A DNA stretch of 64,000 bases. Source: Niameybacter massiliensis (GTDB taxonomy: Bacteria; Bacillota; Clostridia; Lachnospirales; Cellulosilyticaceae). Of this stretch, positions 18,040 through 27,378 are shown in pieces (position 1 is the stretch's first letter; every line of letters starts with the position of its first letter). The notes below the pieces were generated by a model. The model ran no database searches. It was not told the origin of the DNA and saw only the letters and a list, made by a program, of their open reading frames with translations. The position numbers and the translations under genes were made by a program. Location of the stretch: contig NZ_LN875034.1 in assembly GCF_001282685.1 (NCBI RefSeq), positions 55,533 to 119,532 of the forward strand. The letters are read 5' to 3'.

Positions 18040-18903
18040 TTAAGCTTGGTTTACAGAACCGAATAATTCCATTTTTTCTTTAACTGTAGCTTTGATAGCT
18101 TCGAAACCTGGTCCTAAAAGTTTACGAGGGTCAAATCCTTTACCTTGTAAGTCTTTACCAGCTTCGATATATTTACGTGTAGCTTCAGCGAATGATAATT
18201 GACATTCTGTGTTAACGTTGATTTTAGCTACGCCTAAAGAGATAGCTTTTTTGATCATTTCTTCAGGAATACCTGTACCACCATGTAATACTAAAGGCAT
18301 ATCACCTGTAGCAGCAGCGATATCTGCTAATGCATCAAATGCTAAACCTTTCCAGTTCTCTGGGTATTGACCATGGATATTACCGATACCAGCAGCAAGC
18401 ATTGTTACACCTAAGTCAGCAATAGCTTTACATTCGTTAGCATCAGCGATTTCACCAGCACCAACAACACCATCTTCTTCTCCACCGATTGAACCAACTT
18501 CAGCTTCTAAAGAAAGACCTTTTTCTGAAGTTAAACCAACTAATTCAGTAGTTTTAGCAATGTTTTCTTCGATAGCGTAGTGTGAACCATCGAACATGAT
18601 TGAAGAGAAACCAGCAGCCATAGCAGCTTTAGCTCCTTCGTAGCTACCGTGATCTAAGTGAAGAGCAACTGGAACAGTAATGTTTAATTCTTCGATTAAA
18701 CCGTTTACCATACCAACGATAGTTTTGTAACCACCCATGTATTTACCAGCACCTTCTGATACACCTAAGATAACTGGTGAGTTATTTTCTTGAGCTGTTA
18801 ATAATACTGCTTTTGTCCATTCTAAGTTGTTGATGTTGAATTGACCTACAGCGTATTTACCAGCACGAGCTTTAGTAAGCATTTCTTTTGCAGAAACTAA
18901 CAT
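18040..18903 (-). CDS. fba: Class II fructose-1,6-bisphosphate aldolase
   Basis: 287 aa. Zinc-ligand context VALHLDHGSYEG, substrate-loop GEEDGVVGAGEIAD, LVLHGGTGIPEEMI and KINVNTECQLSF are the class II blocks. It splits fructose-1,6-bisphosphate into dihydroxyacetone phosphate and glyceraldehyde 3-phosphate in glycolysis. Codons look highly optimised compared with neighbours, as expected for an abundant enzyme. RBS CGGAGG on the minus strand. Monocistronic, sharing a terminator with the DUF4349 gene. Confidence 0.95.
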   Translation of the reverse strand: MLVSAKEMLTKARAGKYAVGQFNINNLEWTKAVLLTAQENNSPVILGVSEGAGKYMGGYKTIVGMVNGLIEELNITVPVALHLDHGSYEGAKAAMAAGFSSIMFDGSHYAIEENIAKTTELVGLTSEKGLSLEAEVGSIGGEEDGVVGAGEIADANECKAIADLGVTMLAAGIGNIHGQYPENWKGLAFDALADIAAATGDMPLVLHGGTGIPEEMIKKAISLGVAKINVNTECQLSFAEATRKYIEAGKDLQGKGFDPRKLLGPGFEAIKATVKEKMELFGSVNQA

Positions 18904-19194
18904 GATATAAAACCTCCGTATAATGGAATTCTATTTGGAGAAAAATGATAAATTCTATCGATTTTTCCTTGCCTTTTCTTATTATACCCCAAATGTCAAG
19001 TTGTGAAAATATAAACCAACAATTTTAATATACTAAAAATGGAAGTGAAAATAGAGATTTAATAGTTAAATTATATAAGAAATATCAATAAGATATAATT
19101 TATAATAATTAAATAGTTTGATAATTATACAGAAGTAGTATAATTAAGGTAAGAATAGGGATAGTAATCAATGTATAAAATGGGGGAAGGATCA

Positions 19195-20355
19195 ATGGAA
19201 TATACCTATAAGATTGTGCCGTATATGTATTGGCAAACCACAGAATTTGAAAAATGGTTATCGGATTTGGCATTAGAGGGGCTAGAAGTTGTAAAGTTAG
19301 GGGAAACTTGGATAAAGTTAAAGCGAATACAACCTAAGCGACTTATCTATAAAATTATGTTAGATGAAGAATCCATAGAAAAAGAATATAAGGAAACAGA
19401 TGGATGGAACAAGGTTCATACACCCAATAAATTTTGTTTGTATGTTTCAGAAGAAGAACAGGCAAAGGTATGGTTAGAATATGACCATAAAAAAGAAATA
19501 CAAAAAGTAGAAGGCCTTTTAAATGCATGTAAAATAGATGGAATTATGACACTGCTTTTATTAGTTGTATGGGCTGTTATGTTCAGTTTTAGTATTGGGC
19601 AGGGGCTCGTATATAAGCTACTAACAGGTAGTTTGACAGCCTATATTATATTGTTTATTACCTATATTATATTATTACCTCAAAAGATTAAGGAATTTAG
19701 GGGGTTAAAAGCTTTAAAGTTAAGATTAGAGGGGAAAGTTAAACAAATTAATAATCAAGAATATGAAAAAATACATAAAGATAATCTTATACGAGTCGTT
19801 ACTTCATGGATAACAATAATCATATTTATACTTACCTTTATAAGTATTTTAAGTGAAGATGATGGGTATATGAAACACTCTATAGAATTTATTGATATAC
19901 CTATTGTGAGCTTAGCCTCTTTAGAAACAGATAGTACTTTTAGTAGAATGCACCAGGAAAATAAAGAAGACATTGATTGGAAGAATAGTTATGAAAAGAA
20001 AAGTAATTTATTTTTAAGCACGCAATATGAAATGAGGGAGACTGGTAAAGTAGAAAATTCAAAGCTTAAAGTGGATGAACCTTTTATCAATCAAACCATT
20101 TATGAAATAAACTTTAAGAGCATGGTAAAGCCTTTTACTAATAGTTTGTTAAAGCGTAGAATCACAAGAGGTTATCGTGAGATGGAAGCAATGGAGGATA
20201 AAGGTTTAGATAGCCTTTACATACATGAAATATGGAATGGTATAGAGATAATAGCTGTAAAGGGTAAAGTGGTTATGGAATTATATTATCGTGGGAATGG
20301 AGATAAGGAAGAAGTTATAGAACAAGTAATACAGACATTAGACTGCTATCAATAA
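19195..20355 (+). CDS. DUF2812 membrane protein
   Basis: 386 aa from the ATG at 19195, chosen because GGGGGAAGGA precedes it; an ATG at 19171 would add eight residues with a poorer RBS. The N-terminal 100 residues (YMYWQTTEFEKWLSDLALEG...) match DUF2812, a domain common in Firmicutes. Two membrane helices lie near 112-158 and one near 205-222, followed by an extracytoplasmic or cytoplasmic domain of about 160 residues. DUF2812 proteins are often next to PadR regulators; none is present here. Function unknown. Confidence 0.78.
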   Translation: MEYTYKIVPYMYWQTTEFEKWLSDLALEGLEVVKLGETWIKLKRIQPKRLIYKIMLDEESIEKEYKETDGWNKVHTPNKFCLYVSEEEQAKVWLEYDHKKEIQKVEGLLNACKIDGIMTLLLLVVWAVMFSFSIGQGLVYKLLTGSLTAYIILFITYIILLPQKIKEFRGLKALKLRLEGKVKQINNQEYEKIHKDNLIRVVTSWITIIIFILTFISILSEDDGYMKHSIEFIDIPIVSLASLETDSTFSRMHQENKEDIDWKNSYEKKSNLFLSTQYEMRETGKVENSKLKVDEPFINQTIYEINFKSMVKPFTNSLLKRRITRGYREMEAMEDKGLDSLYIHEIWNGIEIIAVKGKVVMELYYRGNGDKEEVIEQVIQTLDCYQ

Positions 20356-20370
20356 TAAGAATAGACATAG

Positions 20371-20399
20371 AAAAAGGACCGTACTTTACGGCCCTTAAT
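20371..20399 (-). terminator. Terminator of the YjiH-like gene (weak on the other strand)
   Basis: On the minus strand GGGCCGTA-AAG-TACGGTCC is followed by TTTTTC. The plus-strand tail (TTAATTATTT) is weaker but may also serve the DUF2812 gene. Confidence 0.8.
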
Positions 20400-20402
20400 T
20401 AT

Positions 20403-21746
20403 TTAGAATAATAAGTGTGCTACAAGTGCAATTACTGGAAGCGTTACTAAAGTTCTTTGGATAAAGATAATGAAGAGTTCTTTTAAGTTTACTGGAATCT
20501 TTGATCCGAGTAAAAGTGCCCCAACTTCTGATAAGTAGATAAGCTGTGATACAGATGTACAAGCAACTACAAAACGTGTCATATCAGAAGCAATGTCACC
20601 AGCTAAAATGGAAGGTAGGAGCATATCTGCAAAACCAGCCATAAGTGTACTAGAAGCTGCCATAGCTTCAGGAATACCAAGTAATGCAAGTACTGGATAG
20701 AATGGTAATCCAATGATTTTGAAGAATGGTGTGTATTCTGCAATAATCAGTGTGATTGTCCCAACACCCATAACAATTGGAATAACTGCAAACCACATAT
20801 CAATTACATTTTTAACACCATCTTTAAAGATACAAGTTGTGATACTTTGATGCTCAGCTTTATCAATAGCATTTTTAAATCCAAAAGTAAAAGCATTATG
20901 ACCTTGTGGAAGTGTTTCTTGCATATTAGGTTTTGTACCATTTACAAGAACATCTTTTTTCTTAGCAAGAGGTCCAAACTTAGGTACTACGATTGCAGCT
21001 ACGATACTTGCAAGTGTTACTGTTAAATAAAATGGAATGAACATATGGCTAAGCCCTACTGTTTCTGCAATAACAAGTGTAAATGTAATAGAAACAAGAG
21101 AGAATGTTGTTCCGATAACGCAAGCTTCTCTTTCTGTATAGAAGCCTTCTTCGTATTGTTTACTTGTAAGAAGAACGCCGATAGTACCATCTCCAAGCCA
21201 AGACGCAATACAGTCAATTGCTGAACGTCCTGGTAATTTGAACACTGGGCGCATAACTTTAACAAGTAATGAACCTACAAATTCAAGTAATCCGAAGTTA
21301 AGTAAAAGTGGAAGAAATAATCCTGCAAAAAGGAAGATTGTAAAGAGAATAGGAAGTAAATCGTTAAGAATAAGTCCTCCTGTTAATTCTCCATAGATCA
21401 TTTCTGGCCCAACTTCAAATACTGCACAAGTTAAGAATACAACACTTAAAAGACGAATAACTACCCATACAGGTGTTACATTAAAGAGAGTATTTAAAAA
21501 TTTATTTTCCATAATAAATTTAGGTTTTATACATTTTGTTACAATAGTTCCAATACCTGTTACAATAGTAATCCCTAATAGGATAGCAGGTAATAAACTA
21601 GCGAGTTGTCCTTGCAACCATTTAGATAGAATAGCTACAGGAATTGTAATTCCCCCATCGACTGAAAAAGGAATCATAAATAAGAATATCCCAATTAATG
21701 ATGGGATAATGAACTTTATGATTGAACTAGTCTTATACGTTTTCAT
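20403..21746 (-). CDS. YjiH family membrane protein (nucleoside recognition/Gate domain)
   Basis: 447 aa with ten or more hydrophobic segments. The Gate-like block LPGRSAIDCIASWLGDGTIGVLLTSKQYEEGFYT (about 172-205) and the C-terminal GFADMLLPSILAGDIASDMTRF with VCTSVSQLIYLSEVG are typical of YjiH and spore-maturation-A-like proteins. Substrate unknown; nucleoside or nucleobase transport is a family-level guess. RBS AGGGGAAATC on the minus strand. Monocistronic. Confidence 0.85.
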   Translation of the reverse strand: MKTYKTSSIIKFIIPSLIGIFLFMIPFSVDGGITIPVAILSKWLQGQLASLLPAILLGITIVTGIGTIVTKCIKPKFIMENKFLNTLFNVTPVWVVIRLLSVVFLTCAVFEVGPEMIYGELTGGLILNDLLPILFTIFLFAGLFLPLLLNFGLLEFVGSLLVKVMRPVFKLPGRSAIDCIASWLGDGTIGVLLTSKQYEEGFYTEREACVIGTTFSLVSITFTLVIAETVGLSHMFIPFYLTVTLASIVAAIVVPKFGPLAKKKDVLVNGTKPNMQETLPQGHNAFTFGFKNAIDKAEHQSITTCIFKDGVKNVIDMWFAVIPIVMGVGTITLIIAEYTPFFKIIGLPFYPVLALLGIPEAMAASSTLMAGFADMLLPSILAGDIASDMTRFVVACTSVSQLIYLSEVGALLLGSKIPVNLKELFIIFIQRTLVTLPVIALVAHLLF

Positions 21747-21989
21747 AATGATTTCCCCTCTATATTTAAATTTGTTATGTTAAGTATTATCTTGTATCAT
21801 TATAAATTAATACTAATAAAAATGCAATAATGAATTTACATAAACATGCATAAAAATAAGTAACTTATGTAACCTTCATAAAAGTAGAATTACTACCTAG
21901 TGCTAGAAGTAAGTTCTTGCTATAATAAGAAAGAATTAATAATAACAAAGATAACCTATTAAATAGGTTTGGATAAAGGAGATAAAAGT

Positions 21990-22727
21990 ATGCTACATGC
22001 TTTCCAAAGAACAGAAATGCTACTTGGTACAGAGGCATTAGAAAAATTAAAAAATAGTAAAGTAGCTGTTTTTGGTGTAGGAGGAGTAGGCTCTTATACA
22101 GTTGAAGCACTTGCTAGAACAGGTGTAGGTAATTTAGTGCTTATTGATAGTGATACTGTTTGTGTATCTAATATTAATAGACAAATCCATGCTACGGTAG
22201 AAACAGTAGGTAAACCAAAAGTTGAAGTTATGAAAGAACGTGTGCTTCTTATTAATCCAGAAGCCAATGTGACAACTTATGAAGCACTCTATAATGCAGA
22301 AACAGCAGAAAGTCTATTAAATGAAGACTATGATTATGTTGTAGATGCTATTGATATGGTAACTTCTAAAATTGATCTTATTGTAAGATGTAAAGAAAAG
22401 AATATTCCAATCATTAGTGCTATGGGTGCAGCGAACAAATTAGATCCAACACAATTAGAAGTAACAGATATCTATAAAACAAGTGTGTGCCCATTAGCAA
22501 AAGTTATGCGTCATGAGCTTAAAAAACGTAGGGTAAAGAAACTTAAAGTTGTATATTCTAAAGAACCAGCACTCAAACCAACACAACCAGAACCAACAGG
22601 TGAAGCGCCAGAACCAGGTACATGGACAAGAAGACAAATCCCTGCATCTGTAGCTTTTGTACCATCTGTATCAGGGTTGATTATTGCAGGTGAAGTAATT
22701 AAAGAACTTATAGGTTATAAAAAATAA
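21990..22727 (+). CDS. tcdA: tRNA threonylcarbamoyladenosine dehydratase (TcdA/CsdL)
   Basis: 245 aa from ATG 21990, which has AAGGAG eight bases upstream; the in-frame ATG at 21969 has none. The E1-like Rossmann motif GVGGVGS is at residues 29-35, followed by DSDTVCVSNINRQ, the adenylation loop. KTSVCPLAKVMRHELKKR and the terminal PASVAFVPSVSGLIIAGEVIK are TcdA features. It cyclises t6A at position 37 of ANN-decoding tRNAs using ATP. It is distinct from the ThiF found at 37019. Confidence 0.92.
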   Translation: MLHAFQRTEMLLGTEALEKLKNSKVAVFGVGGVGSYTVEALARTGVGNLVLIDSDTVCVSNINRQIHATVETVGKPKVEVMKERVLLINPEANVTTYEALYNAETAESLLNEDYDYVVDAIDMVTSKIDLIVRCKEKNIPIISAMGAANKLDPTQLEVTDIYKTSVCPLAKVMRHELKKRRVKKLKVVYSKEPALKPTQPEPTGEAPEPGTWTRRQIPASVAFVPSVSGLIIAGEVIKELIGYKK

Positions 22728-22742
22728 TTAGATAAAAATTAC

Positions 22743-22777
22743 GAGGACACTGATATTAAAATCAGTGTCCTTTTTTT
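22743..22777 (+). terminator. Terminator of tcdA
   Basis: GGACACTGAT pairs with ATCAGTGTCC and is followed by seven Ts. Confidence 0.9.
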
Positions 22778-22855
22778 GCTAAGTAGGTTTATAAGCAGAA
22801 GAATGAAAAGCCTTTTTGAGGACAGACTAATTTATAGGAGAGATGAAAAGAGTAG

Positions 22856-22884
22856 TTGACAAAAGAAAAAAAACAAATTACACT
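22856..22884 (+). promoter_or_regulatory. copA promoter
   Basis: TTGACA (22856-22861), 17-bp spacer, TACACT (22879-22884). A GC-rich operator follows within 12 bp. Confidence 0.7.
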
Positions 22885-22895
22885 AACTTTAAAAT

Positions 22896-22918
22896 AACCC
22901 CCCAGGAGGGGGAGGGTA
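22896..22918. promoter_or_regulatory. Probable CsoR operator
   Basis: TAACCCCCCAGGAGGGGGAGGG, a GC-rich inverted repeat (CCCCC-NNNNN-GGGGG) in an otherwise AT-rich gap, lies between the promoter and the copA RBS. Copper-sensing CsoR proteins bind such G/C-tract pseudopalindromes, and csoR is encoded two genes along. Confidence 0.72.
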
Positions 22919-22927
22919 GGTGGAAAG

Positions 22928-25510
22928 ATGAAAGATCAAAAATTTAAAGTAAATGGTATGACCTGTTCGGCTTGTGTCGCTCATGTTGAGAAGAGTGTAG
23001 GCAAGCTAGAGGGTGTTAATAAAGTAAACGTTAATTTGTTTAATAACACGATGCAAGTTAGCTATGATGTAGATAAATTAAATCCTGAAGCTATTATTGC
23101 TGCCGTTGAAAGTGGTGGATATAGCGCAGAATTAGAACAAAACAATAATCAAATAGCAAAGAGTAAAATAAATCAAGTAGATCCTGTGCAAGAAGAAATC
23201 AAAGATATGAAGAGACGTCTTATTATTTCTTTCATATTTGCAATACCTTTATTCTATATTTCGATGGGACACATGATGGGATGGCCATTTTTAGAAGCTT
23301 TCCATGGGAATGAGAATGCCTTAAGTTTTGCATTTACACAATTCTTACTGGCATTACCAGTTGTCATTGTAAATAGTAAGTACTATAAGGTAGGTTTTAG
23401 AGCACTTATTAAAGGTGCTTCTAATATGGATACATTAATCGCAATAGGTTCAGCTGCAGCACTTATCTATGGCGTCTTTGCAATTTATAAAATGAGTTAT
23501 GGATTAGGGCATGGAGATATGGAGCTAGTAATGCAATATTCCATGGACCTCTATTTTGAATCAGCAGCTGTCATTCTAGCACTTATAACATTAGGTAAGT
23601 TCTTAGAAACACGTGCAAAAGGGAAAACGTCTGAAGCTATTAAAAAGCTTATGGACTTAGCACCTAAAACAGCAATCGTGATAAGGGATGGGCAAGAGAT
23701 AGAAGTTGCTATTGAGCAGGTAGTAGTAGGTGATATTATCCTTGTGAAACCAGGTCAAAGTATTCCTGTAGATGGTGTTATTGTAGAAGGGACTTCATCA
23801 GTAGATGAATCAATGCTTACAGGAGAAAGTATTCCTGTTGAGAAGCAAGCAGGTGATAAAGTTATTGGTGCAAGCATGAATAAGACGGGAACATTTAAGT
23901 TTAAGGCTGTTCATGTTGGAAGTGATACGACCTTATCACAAATTATTAAGTTAGTAGAAGATGCAAGTGGTTCAAAAGCACCAATCGCAAAATTAGCAGA
24001 TCAAATCAGTAGTGTATTCGTACCAGTAGTTATAGGTATAGCTATAGTGGCAACGATTGTATGGTTATTCCTTGGAGCACCATTTGAGTTTGCACTGTCT
24101 ATTGGTATTTCTGTATTAGTTATTTCTTGCCCATGTGCATTAGGGCTTGCAACACCAACAGCTATCATGGTTGCTACAGGTAAAGGTGCAGAAAATGGCA
24201 TTCTGATTAAATCAGCAGAGGCACTTGAAACCTTACACAAAGTAGACCGTATTGTTTTAGATAAAACAGGAACGATTACAGAGGGGAAACCTCGTGTAAC
24301 AGATATTATTGTAAGACAAGGACTTGATGAACAAGAATTCTTAATCTTTGCAGCATCAGCAGAAAAACAATCTGAACATCCTTTAGCAGAGGCTATTGTT
24401 TTAGAAGCAAATGAACGTAACTTAACATTAAAGCAAGCAACTAACTTTAAGGCTTTAGTAGGTCAAGGGCTAGAAGTTGTCGTAGAAAATAAAAAATTAT
24501 ATATAGGAAATGCTAAGCTTATGAAAGAGCAAGGCATTACTATGGAAGCTTTTGAAGCAAAGGCAATTCAATTAGCTGAGGACGGAAAAACACCTCTTTA
24601 CTTTGCAGATGAAAAAGGAATAATGGGTATTATTGCAGTAGCAGATACAATTAAGCCAACAAGTAAAGAAGCCATTACACAGATGCAGGAAATGGGTATT
24701 GAAGTCATCATGCTCACTGGAGATAATAGAAGAACTGCAGAAGCAATCCAAAAACAGTTAGGTATAGCAAAAGTTATAGCAGAGGTATTACCACAAGATA
24801 AAGAACAAGAAGTACGTAAGCTTCAAGAAGCAGGCCATGTTGTAGCTATGGTTGGTGATGGTATTAATGATGCACCGGCATTAGCACGTGCAGACGTAGG
24901 GGTTGCCATTGGTGCAGGAACTGATGTAGCTATTGAATCAGCGGACATTGTTCTTATTAAGAGTGACTTACTTGATGCAGTATCAGCAGTATCTTTAAGT
25001 CGTGCTACAATCAAAAATATTAAACAAAACTTATTCTGGGCATTCTTCTATAATGTTGTAGGTATTCCACTTGCAGCAGGTGTATTCTATACACTTTTAG
25101 GATGGAAGTTAAATCCTATGTTTGCAGCTGCAGCGATGAGTTTAAGCTCAGTCACAGTTGTAAGTAATGCACTTAGATTAAAGTTTTTTAAACCTAAAAC
25201 ATCTAATAGAGTAGTAGAAAATAATAAAAATGTACAACAACAATTAACAAGTAAAGTTAATAGTGATATGATTAAAATAGAAGAGAAAGAGGAGAGTAAA
25301 AAGATGACAAAACATATGGTTATTGAAGGTATGAGCTGTGGACATTGTTCAGGAAGAGTAGAAAAAGCATTAAATGCACTTGAAGGTGTAACAGCAACAG
25401 TAAATCTTGAAACAAAAACAGCAACAGTAGAACTTACTCAAGAAGTAAGTGATACAGTGCTTAAAGAAACAGTAGAAAACGCAGGATATGATGTAATAAG
25501 TATTAATTAA
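22928..25510 (+). CDS. copA: Copper-exporting P1B-type ATPase with fused C-terminal CopZ-like domain
   Basis: 860 aa. An N-terminal heavy-metal-associated domain has GMTCSAC (Cys13, Cys16). Eight transmembrane helices surround TGES, the ion-binding SCPCAL (Cys401, Cys403), the phosphorylated DKTGT (Asp445), the HP motif SEHPLAEA and [12 protein letters not shown]. The core ends near residue 765. A hydrophilic linker then joins a second heavy-metal domain, GMSCGHC (Cys804, Cys807). The final 68 residues are a complete CopZ chaperone with its own RBS and ATG (see the separate entry). The protein exports Cu(I) from the cytoplasm. It forms an operon with csoR, 19 bp downstream. RBS AGGTGGAAAG. 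Confidence 0.95.
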   Translation: MKDQKFKVNGMTCSACVAHVEKSVGKLEGVNKVNVNLFNNTMQVSYDVDKLNPEAIIAAVESGGYSAELEQNNNQIAKSKINQVDPVQEEIKDMKRRLIISFIFAIPLFYISMGHMMGWPFLEAFHGNENALSFAFTQFLLALPVVIVNSKYYKVGFRALIKGASNMDTLIAIGSAAALIYGVFAIYKMSYGLGHGDMELVMQYSMDLYFESAAVILALITLGKFLETRAKGKTSEAIKKLMDLAPKTAIVIRDGQEIEVAIEQVVVGDIILVKPGQSIPVDGVIVEGTSSVDESMLTGESIPVEKQAGDKVIGASMNKTGTFKFKAVHVGSDTTLSQIIKLVEDASGSKAPIAKLADQISSVFVPVVIGIAIVATIVWLFLGAPFEFALSIGISVLVISCPCALGLATPTAIMVATGKGAENGILIKSAEALETLHKVDRIVLDKTGTITEGKPRVTDIIVRQGLDEQEFLIFAASAEKQSEHPLAEAIVLEANERNLTLKQATNFKALVGQGLEVVVENKKLYIGNAKLMKEQGITMEAFEAKAIQLAEDGKTPLYFADEKGIMGIIAVADTIKPTSKEAITQMQEMGIEVIMLTGDNRRTAEAIQKQLGIAKVIAEVLPQDKEQEVRKLQEAGHVVAMVGDGINDAPALARADVGVAIGAGTDVAIESADIVLIKSDLLDAVSAVSLSRATIKNIKQNLFWAFFYNVVGIPLAAGVFYTLLGWKLNPMFAAAAMSLSSVTVVSNALRLKFFKPKTSNRVVENNKNVQQQLTSKVNSDMIKIEEKEESKKMTKHMVIEGMSCGHCSGRVEKALNALEGVTATVNLETKTATVELTQEVSDTVLKETVENAGYDVISIN
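25304..25510 (+). CDS. copZ: Internal in-frame CopZ copper chaperone within copA
   Basis: 68 codons from ATG 25304 (residue 793 of CopA) to the shared stop. GAGGAG lies nine bases upstream of this ATG, an ideal RBS spacing inside a coding region, and the product begins [19 protein letters not shown], the size and layout of free CopZ. The cell could thus make both a fused and a free chaperone from one mRNA. That free CopZ is made is inference. Confidence 0.5.
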   Translation: MTKHMVIEGMSCGHCSGRVEKALNALEGVTATVNLETKTATVELTQEVSDTVLKETVENAGYDVISIN

Positions 25511-25529
25511 GTAAGAATAGGGGATTCCT

Positions 25530-25790
25530 ATGAAAGCAGATAAAGATAAAGTAGGCAGATACCTGAAAACTGCAAAAGGGCAGATTGAAGGGGTTCTTAA
25601 AATGATAGAAGAAGATCGCTATTGTATAGATGTTTCCAATCAATTGCTTGCAGTAGAGGCACTTCTAAAAAAAGCAAACCGCGAAGTACTCAAAGCACAT
25701 ATGGAACACTGTGTAGTTGAGGCTGTAGAGGATAATAAATCACAAAAGATAGAAGAAGTCCTCGCTATTATTGATAAATTAACGAAGTAA
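25530..25790 (+). CDS. csoR: CsoR copper-sensing repressor
   Basis: 86 aa, all-helical DUF156 protein. The Cu(I) ligand triad Cys-His-Cys is present: Cys32 (RYCIDV), His57 and Cys61 (AHMEHC). Apo-CsoR binds GC-rich operators and is released by Cu(I). The probable site lies upstream of copA at 22896-22918. Nineteen bp after copA, with RBS AGGGGATTCC. Confidence 0.92.
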   Translation: MKADKDKVGRYLKTAKGQIEGVLKMIEEDRYCIDVSNQLLAVEALLKKANREVLKAHMEHCVVEAVEDNKSQKIEEVLAIIDKLTK

Positions 25791-25794
25791 TATA

Positions 25795-25838
25795 AAGATT
25801 GAATATAGGTATGAAGCCTATATTCAATCTTTTTTTAT
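25795..25838 (+). terminator. Terminator of the copA-csoR operon
   Basis: AAGATTGAATATAGG pairs with CCTATATTCAATCTT, then a run of Ts. Confidence 0.92.
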
Positions 25839-25950
25839 ACCATAAAACTAATCTACCTATATAGAAAAATTTTCCACTCATATTTTTTCAACAAAATAGG
25901 TGACTTAAGTGTATTACATATATAAAACAAAAACTTTGGAGGAAAAGATT

Positions 25951-26901
25951 ATGAATACAAAATTATTAAATACACTTAAAACATTATGCGTAGTAGGGGC
26001 TTTAGCAGCAACAAGTTTCTCTGTTATAGCAGCACCGGTTGAAGGCCAAACTAAAGTGATTAAAGAGAAGGCAGCAGTTGTATGTAATGTAGGCTACATT
26101 GAGGATACTATTGTAAAAATTGATGAGAAAAATAAGCAAGTTATCGTAGGTGATGCAGAGGATAAAGGTGCACAGATCATTATTAATGTAACAAAACAAA
26201 CGAATATACTTTCTGTGAAAGATAAGAAGGTATACACATTTAGTGATCTAGAAGTAGGACAAAAAATAGGAATTGAATCAAATGGCATGATGACAAATGG
26301 TCAACTTACGGCTTTTGTCCTGACAGTGATGGAAGATGAAAATGAAGAAGAAGAAAACTTAGCTATTTGTCCTGTAGCAGGCTATATCACAGATACAATT
26401 GTAGGTATTGATGCTGATGCACAAACTATCATCTTAGGTGATGCAACAGATAAAGAAGCACAAATTGTTGTAAAGGTAAATGAAGATACTCAAATTAGTC
26501 ATGAATTAAATAAAAGAGCTTATACTTTTGCAGACTTTGAGGTAGGTCAACAAGTTATACTTGAATCAAACGGTATAATGACAAACGGCCAAGTAACGGC
26601 TTTCTTCCTCACAATATTAGATGAGCAAGAAGAAAATTTAGTAACATGTCCTGTAGCAGGCTATCTTACAGAACAAATTGCAAAAATTGATAAAGAAGCT
26701 AAAACCATCACTCTTGGTGATAAAAAAGATGAGGAATCACAAATTATAGTGAAAGTCACAGAAAATACTAAGATTACAGATGCTAAAAATAAAAAAGTAG
26801 TTAAATTTAGTGACTTAAAAGTATGCCAAACCATTTCAGTAGAATCAAATGGTATGATGATAAATGGACAAGTAGAAGCTTTTGAAATTACAATTCAATA
26901 A
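25951..26901 (+). CDS. Secreted protein with three tandem repeats of about 80 residues
   Basis: 316 aa from ATG 25951 (GGAGG eight bases upstream; the in-frame start at 25909 has no RBS). A signal peptide ends near ALAATSFSVIAAPVEG. Three repeats start at VVCNVGYIEDTIV, AICPVAGYITDTIV and VTCPVAGYLTEQIA, each with a Cys before GY, then a strand-rich block ending in GQxxxxESNGxMxNGQxxAF. The pattern resembles DUF3221/DUF5666 beta-barrel modules. It follows copA-csoR after a terminator. The Cys-bearing repeats make an extracytoplasmic metal-binding role conceivable but unproven. Confidence 0.72.
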   Translation: MNTKLLNTLKTLCVVGALAATSFSVIAAPVEGQTKVIKEKAAVVCNVGYIEDTIVKIDEKNKQVIVGDAEDKGAQIIINVTKQTNILSVKDKKVYTFSDLEVGQKIGIESNGMMTNGQLTAFVLTVMEDENEEEENLAICPVAGYITDTIVGIDADAQTIILGDATDKEAQIVVKVNEDTQISHELNKRAYTFADFEVGQQVILESNGIMTNGQVTAFFLTILDEQEENLVTCPVAGYLTEQIAKIDKEAKTITLGDKKDEESQIIVKVTENTKITDAKNKKVVKFSDLKVCQTISVESNGMMINGQVEAFEITIQ

Positions 26902-26993
26902 AACTTTCGGTATTAAAGTATATGTTAGATTATTTTAAATTAAGGTATAATAAAATTAGAAGTTAAAATTTCCGATAAGAGGAGTGAGGGGAA

Positions 26994-27299
26994 ATGGTTA
27001 GACATATTGTAATGTGGAAGGTAGCAGAACATCCTGAACATGGTTCTAAAGAAGAAATTATGGCTAAAATTAAAGAAAGACTTGAAGCTCTAAAAGGGGA
27101 AATAGAAGGGCTTGTTGAGATTGAGGTGGGGATTAACTTTAATCCTTCAGAAGCTAGCTATGATTTAGCATTAGATTCAGTATTTACAGATGCTGAAGCA
27201 CTTAACTATTATCAGGGGCATCCAAAGCATTTAGAAGTGGCTAATAGCTTAGTAAGACAAGTGGCAATATCAAGAGCAGTAGTAGATTATGAAATGTAA
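26994..27299 (+). CDS. Dabb (stress-responsive alpha-beta barrel) protein
   Basis: 101 aa. MVRHIVMWKVAE, a central GLVEIEVGINF and a C-terminal YYQGHPKHLEVANSLV followed by A-x-x-R are the Dabb signature, a dimeric ferredoxin-like fold. No specific substrate is known for bacterial members. RBS GAGTGAGGGG. A bidirectional terminator follows. Confidence 0.85.
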   Translation: MVRHIVMWKVAEHPEHGSKEEIMAKIKERLEALKGEIEGLVEIEVGINFNPSEASYDLALDSVFTDAEALNYYQGHPKHLEVANSLVRQVAISRAVVDYEM

Positions 27300-27308
27300 T
27301 TAAAGCAT

Positions 27309-27351
27309 AAAAAAGATCAGCAAGCCATGAGGTGCTTGCTGATCTTTTTCT
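27309..27351. terminator. Bidirectional terminator
   Basis: AAAAGATCAGCAAGC pairs with GCTTGCTGATCTTTTT around CATGAGGT. It ends the Dabb gene and the converging ROK gene. Confidence 0.9.
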
Positions 27352-27378
27352 ATCTAGTCATCACTTAAAAGTAATTTT

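Noticed and set aside
18990-19012. TTGACA and TATAAT near fba on the minus strand
   Set aside because: They are only 7 bp apart, so they cannot be the two boxes of one promoter.
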